A DNA stretch of 64,000 nt from Neocallimastix lanati (nom. inval.) (lineage: Eukaryota > Neocallimastigomycota > Neocallimastigomycetes > Neocallimastigales > Neocallimastigaceae), in assembly GCA_016946835.1 (NCBI GenBank), contig JACVTC010000105.1, positions 165,001 to 229,000 of the forward strand, in the 5' to 3' direction. This document shows positions 54,148-64,000 of the stretch, one piece after another. The translations under genes and the position numbers were made by a program. Position 1 is the stretch's first letter. Every line of letters begins with the position of its first letter. The notes beneath the pieces are model-generated. The model was not told where the DNA came from and searched no databases. It saw only the letters and a program-made list of their open reading frames with translations.

Positions 54148-55920
54148 ATAAATAAAAAAAGGAATAATAAAATGATTTAATAATTAAATTTAATTTAATT
54201 AATTAAATTTTTAATTTTATTTTAATATTTTTCTATTTTTTTTTTTTTTTTTTTATCTCTTTTCTCTCTTTTCTCTTTTATCACTGTTTAACTTTTCTCT
54301 ATCAAAATTTGTTTATTTTCTATATTAATTAAAATTTAAAACTTTTTTTTTTTTTTTGAAATTTAATACATTATAAAAAAATTTAATTAATCCAAAGTAT
54401 AATAAATAAACTTTTGACTGTGCAACCTGTTCATTAGATATGAAGTAAATCATTCTTTTTATTATTTAGGGTTAAATTTAATTAATTAAATTGATAATAA
54501 CCTAATCCTAATTATTAAACAATCCAAAAAAATATCTGGAATTGAAACTTTAATTTATTGACATAGAATTATGGCTTTCATTTAAAATAATAAATAATTA
54601 TATAATTTTTTTTAAAGTAAAGAATATATTTTTATGGCTTAAATAAATAAAGTAAATTAATCATATGACTTTATTGCATAGATATATTACTAAGTACAAA
54701 TAAAACACACAAACAAATAAAATTTTTTTATTTTATTAAATATGATACATTGTTTATTTTTTTTTTTTTTTGAAACAAAAAAAATTTATCTGTCACTCCT
54801 CATATACTATTACTATAATTATTATCATTATTTATTATAAATTCTTATTTTTACTATTATTAACTATTATTATTATAATATTATTTAGATTATTTTAATA
54901 TTTATTAAACTACTTTATACTTTAAATATACCCTTTTTTTTTATTTTTTTATATTTCTTATTTCTTATTGTGTTTTATTTGTATTTTTTACTGGTATTGT
55001 TTGTAATTACTAATTTAATTGTAAATATCTAATTATTATTTATTTATTTATTTATTTATCTAATTATTATTCATTTATTTATTTATCTAATTATTATTTA
55101 TTTATTTATTTATTTATTTATCTAATTATTTATTTATTTATTTATTTGTTTATTTATTTATTTATTTATTTATTTAGTTTGTACTTTATTTTAAAAATTA
55201 GTAACTTCTTATTTTTTAATTTTAAAGTTATAAATTAAAAGTATATTGAATAATATTTTTTTTTATAATTATTGTATTATATAATTTTATTTTTTTAATA
55301 TATTATGTTTATATTAAATTATATCATGCAGGTGATAAAATATTTAGCCACTGATATAAAAAAAATGTTTTTTCCTTTCAAAAAATAATTGAAAACTTTC
55401 TTTATATATGAATAATATATAGTCCAATATAAAACATATAAATATAAATATAATATATTCAATGTCTATTCATATATATAGAATATTATTTAATTAAAAG
55501 TAAAAAACTGAAAAAAAAAAAAAAAAAAGATAAAATGTATCAAAGATACATTAACATTATTACTTATTATTATAAAGAATAGTATTATATTAATTTAAAT
55601 TTAAATTTCATATTCTAATTGGTTGAAATTTGGAATAATTAATGAATTATTCTTAAAATTTTAAATTGGAGTTTAAATGTTAATAATATTCAACGAATTT
55701 TTAAATTATGTAAATAATAAATTATAAATACATTATAATCATACATTATATATTGATATATTAATACGCCACTATACGCCACTTTACGATTACATTTATA
55801 GTTATTATAAATCTTATTTATTATATTTTGTTAAACTTAACATTTATGCAATATTTAAAAAACTAAATAAAAATAAATAATAATTAACGATAATTAATAT
55901 ATATTGAAATTATTTAAATC
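53497..55920. other. Long A/T-only intergenic region
   Basis: Promoter side of the LRR gene, then A/T repeats including TTTA arrays (about 55,035-55,175). No gene seen. Confidence 0.65.
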
Positions 55921-56145
55921 ATAATGTGTCTTTCCAATTTCTATCACTGCTCCCGCGACTACCTTCTTAATTTATATAAGGTGATTTTCATCATCCTAAG
56001 GAGTTTTTCCATTTAAATGAAACTGGTGTTCGCTCGTCATGGTAAGTATTCCTGTTACTAGACTATATAATGACTAGTACTTGATCTGTGAGAGGATTAG
56101 TGTAGTTGTTCTACCTTCGATGACGGTTCAAAAGATTATAATTAC
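55920..56145. other. GC-richer island, possibly tRNA-related retroposon
   Basis: An isolated island of about 220 bp. Near its right end GGATTAGTGTAGTTG resembles the A-box part of a tRNA, and GGTTCAAAAG, some 25 bases on, resembles a B-box. The spacing is too short for a real tRNA and no cloverleaf could be drawn. A tRNA-derived SINE remnant is possible; the rest of the island is unassigned. Confidence 0.25.
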
Positions 56146-56506
56146 ATTCTTAACAAAATAATAAGTATATATTTCTTTTTTATTTTATTTCATTTTTTTT
56201 TGGACAAAAATATAATAAGGTCTGAGAATTAAATTTAAACTAAAATAAATTTATCACCTATTATTATATTTATAAATAAATATAAATATATATTATATTA
56301 TTATATTTATATTTATTACTATTTTTATTATTAATATTACTATTAGAATTTAACAAAAATTGCTTATTTCAATATCTTTTTTGTGGGTCATTAAAAAAAA
56401 TGAAACATATATTTTTTTTTTAGACTAGGAAAAGAATACATTTCTATTGCTTTATTTATTAAATATTAAAAATATTAATAAAAATATATTTATAATTATA
56501 TTAAAA

Positions 56507-56583
<77 letters not shown>

Positions 56584-56690
56584 TATAATATAATAAAATA
56601 AAATATTAAAAATAAAATTTTTAAAAATTTATAAAAAATATTAAACTTAATTTAATATATTAAAAAAATAATGAATATTATAAAGTAATT
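56146..56690. other. A/T-only spacer with A-run and AT array
   Basis: A 40-base A-run followed by an AT dinucleotide array (about 56,512-56,579). Nothing gene-like. Confidence 0.6.
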
Positions 56691-56698
56691 ATGATATT

Positions 56699-57130
56699 AT
56701 GATAAAAATAAAAATCATTTCTACCAGAAATAATTTTTTATATAATAAACAAAGAAGTAACATTTATAAAGTGTGGTGTCCATTAAATTCTTTTTCGAAT
56801 CAAGAGAAATTTTATCAGAAAATTAAAATTTTTATTGATTCATTGGGTAATGAACGATTATTACTATTTGTGTATGATTAACTCGAAAGACTAGTCTAGT
56901 AATGGAAGTTATTCTATGCCATATCGATTGGACGTTAACTCTCTTTTGATAGTGAAGAAGTTTTTTTTTTTTTTTAATATAACAATCAAAAGGTAAGTCA
57001 AAAGAACTATTAATGGCTGATATAATAATTAGTTAGGTAATTTGCTTAGCTGTCTTTATATGGAACATTAGATTCAGGATTCTTTTAAGTGAAGTTTTTT
57101 TTTAAATGATTCCTCGTATAAAAATGTAGC
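56699..57130 (+). pseudogene. Unassigned coding fossil
   Basis: A 60-codon frame (56,699-56,881) with natural composition: VWCPLNSFSNQEKFYQKIKI and FIDSLGNERLLLFVYD. Beyond its stop, coding-like sequence continues in another frame (SSNGSYSMPYRLDVNSLLIV) to about 56,960 and fades by 57,130. No family recognised. It lies just upstream of a copia relic and may be host or transposon derived. Confidence 0.3.
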
Positions 57131-57489
57131 TTATCTACAATTTCACCTTGAAGAAACATAATGATAATAATAATAATAGTTAAAATAATAATTAAATAAT
57201 TTATAATAAAGAAAAAATAAAGGTAAAATTATACATATTTAAAAATTAAAAAAAAAAAAAAGAAAAATTTTCTTAATAAAAATTTTATATAACAAAGATT
57301 AATTTTTAGTTTAAAAAAAAAAAAAAATTCTTCAATATAAAAAATAAAATTTTTTTATTTTAATTTACCTTTTATAATTATTAAATGCTATTTTGACATT
57401 TTTAATTAAATACATTAAATATTCTATTAACTTTTTGCTAAAATAAATGTTTAATTTTTAGTTACGTAATTACCTATATACTTGAAATT

Positions 57490-59292
57490 TTATTATTATT
57501 GATGCGTGGAAATGTGGCTTGCCTCACATTATATGTTATGAATTAAACCCAGTATCAAATTAGTATTACTCTTGTATTATATAAAATAATTACTTTTGTA
57601 TTATATAAAATAATTACAGAATATTGCAATTCTCATTTTGATAACTTCTGTATTAAAAATGGAATTATCCATTTGTATTCTATAGCCTATAAATTCTCAA
57701 CAAAATGGTAAAGCTGAAAGAATTCAACAAACATTAATACACTTCGCAAGGGCGTTACCTAATGATTCAAAACTTCATTATACTTTTTTGAAAAGACGTT
57801 GTTAGCACTTCTAACTCTATTTGTAATTGTTTTCCGAATAAAGGAATAAATAATAAAATATCTTAGGAAGTATTATTTAATAAATAAGTTGACTTTAATG
57901 AATTAAAGTTTCTTGGTTATCAGGTTTTTTTATTATGTTCCAAAACAATTCAGAAAGAAATTAGACAGCTCTTCCTCTTTTGGAATATTTATTATTTATG
58001 ACCAAAATCCTACTACTTATAAAATTTATGATTCTCAACAAAATAAAATTGTCCTAAATTGAATTTTTTGAAAATATTCCTGTAAAGTTTCTTATTCCTT
58101 CTTCTCCTCCAGATATTATTAATTTTATTAAGGAAACGGAAAGAATGTTAATATTAATTTTATAATAAGGAATATGAAGAAGAAAATAATAATATTAGTA
58201 ATTCTAAAAAAGAAAACAATAATAATAATAATTATAATAATTACAATTATAATATTTTATAATTATTTAAATTTTCCTTTTAATTTTTCTTCTCACTACC
58301 TAAATCGGATATAATTACATAAATTTTTTAAATCATAACAATTTTAAAAAGAATTATAAAAAATGACTTTAGTTTCAAAAATGAAATTAAAAGTTCTCTT
58401 TTCACAAATAATTCTAATAATTTAAATAGTAATTTAATTAATTCAAATAATAATTCAAAATTTAATTTAAATGATAATTTAATTACAAATAATTTTATTC
58501 ATAATAATTCATTAAACTCTAAAAGCAATAATAAACGAGAAAGTAATTTTAAATAACTACTGTAATACATTCAACAACAGTAACTCAACAATAAAACCAA
58601 AATATAATTTATCATTAACTTTATAAAATGAATTCAAATTTGGTCAACATAAAAATAACTTAAATCCAAAAGAAATGGAAAATAAAATCATACAAGAAGC
58701 TATAAATAAATAAACAATAATAAATGACGAAGAAAATCAAGATGCGAATGAAGTTGATTCTGATTCCTTAGGAATAGAAATTAATAATATAAATTCTATT
58801 TCTTCAAGTGAGGAAAATTTAAGTAAAGAAATTTCAAGTGAGGAAAATTCAAATGAAGAAAACTTAAATAAAGAAAATAATTTAGTTAAGTTTTCTTTAT
58901 TATTATTAGTTATAATAATAATAAAAATTTTAATTTTAATAATAATAAAGGAAACGAAAATAAAGTATTAGATAAGGGAGAGATGAAAAACTAATTCAAG
59001 TAACAAAGAATATTCAATGACTATTAAATTTGAATGACCTCCTAAAAATATAATTTCTTATACCCGTAAGAAACACAAGTTTAAACAATATGGAAAAAAA
59101 ATTAAAAAAAAAAAAAAAAAAAAAAGGATAAAATTTTCATACAAATGAATGGATTAAAGCCATAAATAATGAACTACAAAGTATGAAAAATTTTAAACGT
59201 AATATACCAATATAAAGAAAGTTCCAAAAGAAACCAATATAATATCTCGAAGTAGATATTTAACTATAAATATGAGCTAAACGGTAAGAGTG

Positions 59293-59325
<33 letters not shown>

Positions 59326-60790
59326 ACGTCTTTCTGTGTGCTGCTTTACACAAAAGGAAGGTATTGGTTTTCAAGATACTTTCTCACCTGTTTTAAAGAA
59401 TAAATCCCTAAAAATTATTACCTCAATTGCAGAGCAAAACTAATTACAATATTCATCAATTAGACATTAAAATATCATATTTAAATGCTGATTTGAATGA
59501 AAAGATTTATATTAATACAGCTGAAGGCTACAACAAAAACAAAAACAATTTCTGGGAACTGAAGAAAGCCCTTTATGGATTACGACAAGTTAAATGATAC
59601 TCTACTCAGATTAAATTTCAAACGACTTATATAAGTGCCCCGTATATTTATACAAGAACCAATTAAAGAAGGTAAAAGAATATGTATATTGGATGCTTAT
59701 ATAGATGATATTCTACTTACTGGTGAGGAAAAATAAATTTTTAAACACAAAAGAATTATTAAATAAAAATTTTAAACTAACTGATTTAGGATATGCAAGT
59801 TACCTTATTAGAAATAAAATTTGCGAAATATAAAGATGGCTACTTGTTTCATCAAAGAAAATATCTAAAGTGATATCCTAGAAAGATTCAATATGAAGGA
59901 TTGTAAACTAGTTTTTACTACTTCAACCAATTTTTGATGAAAATCTAAGAGAGAAACCTCTTCAACTCAATGAAATATAGATAAGAAAATGGAAGCTTGT
60001 TATATTCGGTATTATGTACACGACCGGACATCCTATTCACTGCTACCAAAGCTTCAAGGAAAGCTATCAATATAAACTATGAAGACTGAGAGAACGTAAA
60101 ACGAATATTAAAATATTTAAAAGATAACCCAAATTATGGTATAAAATTTTACCAAAGAAAATAGTTTAAAAATATATGTAAATGCTAACTATGGCGGTGA
60201 TAAAGAAGCAAGAAGATCCACCACAAGTATTCCTATAAAATTAAGTACAGGTTCTATTAGCTAGTTTTCTAAGTTGTAAAATTGTATAGCTGTCAACATT
60301 CGAAAGTGAATATTATGCCATCATTAAATGCATTAATGGAAGCTTTATGGGTATAAAAATATACTTAATGAATTAAATATAAAAAATGAATAACTTAGTA
60401 ATCAATGTTAATGCTCAAGCCGCAATATACAACTGCAAAATAACTGATTTAAAAAATGTAAAATCATAATCAAATTTGGCAGATGGTTTTACCAAATATT
60501 ATAATGGACCATCAATGACTAAATTCAGAAATAATATTCTTTCAAAATTTTAAGTAATTAAATCTTAAAGAAATATCAAAATACAAACTTTAGAAGGAAC
60601 ATTAAAATATAAAGTTTAATTTTATTTATTTAATTATTGTTGCTGATATTTTTAAATATTATTATTATTAATGTATGTGTAATGTGGCTTGACACGAAAA
60701 ATACAGTATGCTCTAAATCCTGTATCAAATTTTGTATTTTATAAGATACCTACTTTTGTAATAAAAGTAATTTTAATTGATCTATTTAAT
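57490..60790 (+). mobile_element. Ty1/copia retroelement fossil 2 with LTR-like ends
   Basis: Plus-strand pieces in copia order: the C-terminal part of integrase (about 57,685-58,100), an Asn/Glu/Ser-rich linker (58,150-59,000), reverse transcriptase (59,130-59,850, with a YIDD box near 59,700) and RNase H (about 59,990-60,550). Gag, protease and the integrase N-terminus are absent. Related sequences at about 57,495-57,610 and 60,650-60,780 (shared AATGTGGCTTG and TGTATCAAATT-type blocks) look like decayed LTRs at the two ends. Their divergence indicates considerable age. Broken in more than ten places. Confidence 0.78.
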
Positions 60791-61960
<1,170 letters not shown>

Positions 61961-62530
61961 TTACTTTTTAGCTTGGTTCTTGTTGAAAGTGATAACTAAG
62001 ATACCATTTTCAACAACAGATTTGTGGCTGTTAATATCAACATTTTCTGGAACTGGAACCTTTCTTTCGAAGGGACCAAAGTAACGTTCAATAATTGGGA
62101 ATAATTTTAATTCAGGTTCTTGACCTTCCTTTGGTGGTTCTGGTTGAGATTGCTTGAAAGGACATTTTCTTTCACCAGAGATGACTAACATCTTTTCTTT
62201 GATTTCAACCTTAAGATCCTTTAAGGTTAAACCTGGAACATCAGCATAAACATAGAAGTTCTTTTCATCGTCATCACGATCAATACGTGGGTATTTTGGT
62301 GGTGCAGGAATTGGAGCGGCAACTGGAACCATTGGAACCATTGGAACTACTGGAACTACTGGTGGTGGCATCATTGGTGGCATCATTGGTGGAGCACCAG
62401 CTGGAGGAACACCAGCTGGAGGAACACTGGCTGCTGGAGCACCTGGAGCGGCAGTAGTTTGAGTAGTTTGAGTTTGAGCAGAAATACTAGTAGTCTTAGT
62501 TGTCTTCTTAGTATTTTTTGGTGGAGCCAT
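61961..62530 (-). CDS. Small heat shock protein (Hsp20/alpha-crystallin family)
   Basis: A single exon of 189 aa. An alpha-crystallin domain spans about residues 85-186: it opens with DDDEKNFYVYADVPGL, as in fungal Hsp20s (normally F.V..DVPG), and has LKVEIKEKMLVISGER in the middle. It closes with VPENVDINSHKS and VENGILVITFNK, the usual GVL.I.. end. The N-terminal arm is unusual: a Thr/Gln-rich start, then a Pro/Ala/Met/Val stretch (PPMMPPMMPPPVVPVVPM at about 47-64) in place of the usual hydrophobic arm. The C-terminal IxI oligomerisation motif is missing. It would be a cytosolic ATP-independent chaperone holding unfolded proteins. Codons are GC-richer than the neighbourhood, fitting high expression. 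No clear heat-shock element was seen upstream. Confidence 0.93.
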   Translation of the reverse strand: MAPPKNTKKTTKTTSISAQTQTTQTTAAPGAPAASVPPAGVPPAGAPPMMPPMMPPPVVPVVPMVPMVPVAAPIPAPPKYPRIDRDDDEKNFYVYADVPGLTLKDLKVEIKEKMLVISGERKCPFKQSQPEPPKEGQEPELKLFPIIERYFGPFERKVPVPENVDINSHKSVVENGILVITFNKNQAKK

Positions 62531-63504
62531 TTTTATTTATTTATTTATTTTTATTATTATTTTTATATTTATATTTTTTTTTATTTTAAAATTTTTTTTA
62601 TTTTTATTTATTTATTTTTCCAATAAAAAATAAAATATAATAAAATAAAAAATATTCTAAATTTGTTTAAATTGGGAATAGTACTATTCTGATGTATTTA
62701 TACTATCCATTAAAATATGTTAAAACTAAATATATTGAATAATATATTAAATATAATATATTAAACAATAATGAAAAATAAAATAAAATAAAAAAAAAAA
62801 AAAAAGGAAAGTCGAAAATAAAATAAGAATAAAATTAAATAAAGATAATTAATTAATAGAAATAATAACTTTTTTTTTATATATATATATATTATTATTT
62901 TTATTAATTAATTATCTTTAATTAATTTTATTCTAACAATATTATATTGTATTATATATAACTCAATATTGATATCATATATCTTAATTTACGTGAAATA
63001 AATTAACATTCAATAATTTAATATATTATCAGTTATATATACTTTTATTAAATTTACAGTTTAGCATTATTTAAATTCTGTCATATATATCTTAAATGAG
63101 AGACTTCTCTTATAATTAAATATGTAGTCTTTTTTATTTATTATTTATTATTTAATATTATTTACTATTATTTATGATTTATGATTTATGATTTTTGAAT
63201 ATTTATAATCATAAATTCAAAACTAATATTATTATTTATTACTACTAATGTCTATTAAAATTACTATTAATTATTATTATTTATTAATATTATATCACTA
63301 TTATTAATTATTTTATCATTATATTTAAATTATTAATTATATCTTTTTAAGATGATGATAAAATATATTATTATCAAATTCATTTTGTTCTAATTAATCA
63401 TATGATGATCTTTAAATAAGTAAATAAATATATTATAAATAATAAATAAATAATGGAATATTTAATTAAAAAATTTAAATAATAAATTTAATAAATAGTA
63501 AATA
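62531..63504. other. Upstream region of the heat shock gene and A/T spacer
   Basis: A/T-only. The only notable site is a 14-bp palindrome GAATAGTACTATTC at about 62,677-62,690, 150 bp upstream of the hsp20 start. Its GAA/TTC spacing does not fit a standard heat-shock element. Confidence 0.5.
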
Positions 63505-64000
63505 TTTAAATATATTATTTATTATTTATTATTTATTATTTTTTATTTATTATTATTATTTATTATTTATTATTTATTATTTATTATTTATTATTTATTA
63601 TTTATTATTTATTATTTATTATTTATTATTTATTATTTATTATTTATTTATTATTTACTATTATTTATTTATTATTCCACTACTATTTATTATTTATTAT
63701 TTATTATTTATTATTTATTTATTATTTACTATTATTTATTTATTATTCCACTACTATTTATTATTTATTATTTATTATTTATTATTTATTTATTATTTAC
63801 TATTATTTATTTATTATTCCACTACTATTTATTATTTATTATTTATTATTTATTTATTATTTATTATTTATTATTTATTATTTATTATTTATTATTTATT
63901 ATTTATTTATTATTCCACTATTATTTATTATTTATTATTTATTATTTATTATTTATTTATTATTCCACTATTATTTATTATTTATTATCTATTATATATT
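63505..64000. repeat. TTATTTA heptamer minisatellite, right edge
   Basis: The same 7-bp unit as at the other loci, here with a higher-order block containing TTATTCCACTACTATT or TTATTCCACTATTATT that recurs at intervals of about 75-120 bp (near 63,670, 63,745, 63,820, 63,910 and 63,960). It runs off the window. Confidence 0.92.

Noticed and set aside
56094-56145. Possible tRNA gene
   Set aside because: A- and B-box-like words are present but too close together, and no cloverleaf or acceptor stem forms. No credible tRNA or rRNA gene was seen anywhere in the window.
62677-62690. Possible heat-shock element upstream of hsp20
   Set aside because: GAATAGTACTATTC is palindromic, but the GAA/TTC units are not in the 5-bp spacing of a heat-shock element.

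Overview
The window is nuclear DNA of an anaerobic gut fungus (Neocallimastigomycota; genus not resolvable from sequence). Three things point there: the extreme A+T content with homopolymer runs everywhere; a secreted protein with two fungal dockerin (CBM10-type) modules at the left edge; and class C GPCRs whose extracellular domain is a bacterial-type sugar-binding protein, a combination known from this phylum. Genes are short GC-richer islands with small GT-AG introns, separated by kilobases of A/T-only DNA.

Layout. 1-719 (-): 5' end of a double-dockerin cellulosome gene, running off the window. About 5.9-6.5 kb (-): an apparent degraded dockerin gene. 9.7-14.9 kb (-): a transposon graveyard with a broken Ty1/copia element and a broken LINE. 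16.2-17.3 kb: a long TTATTTA-type minisatellite. 18.6-20.2 kb (+): a secreted LRR protein with a Tyr/Gly/Asn-rich domain and a GPI-like tail. 20.7-23.5 kb (+): a mosaic LINE. 25.2-26.1 kb (+): a decayed gene with a membrane segment and Asn-rich tail. 26.9-29.4 kb (+): an eleven-exon LRR gene with one repeat per exon, with a SINE-like insertion just downstream. 32.4-33.5 kb (+): an intronless NAD(P)-dependent epimerase/reductase. 34.5-39.9 kb: a repeat-derived island and a broken Ty1/copia element. 40.2-49.8 kb: a divergently transcribed pair of class C GPCR genes with matching exon lengths, with two truncated GPCR relics and a large foldback palindrome between them. 51.4-53.5 kb (-): an LRR membrane protein paralogous to the 18.6-kb gene. 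57.5-60.8 kb (+): a second broken Ty1/copia element with LTR-like ends. 61.96-62.53 kb (-): a small heat shock protein. The right edge is minisatellite again.

How the genes may work together (inference). Most host genes encode surface or secreted proteins: a dockerin enzyme that would dock onto the cellulosome, LRR proteins with plant-type caps and repeats, and receptors with sugar-binding-protein ectodomains. The mix fits sensing and attacking plant fibre. No operon-like grouping exists. The LRR genes and the GPCR genes look like local, still-evolving multigene families. The most unusual feature is the LRR exon design: nearly every intron is phase 2 and splits the codon at the repeat boundary. 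Exons can therefore be lost or added without a frameshift, and intron read-through usually stops translation at once, right after a complete repeat.
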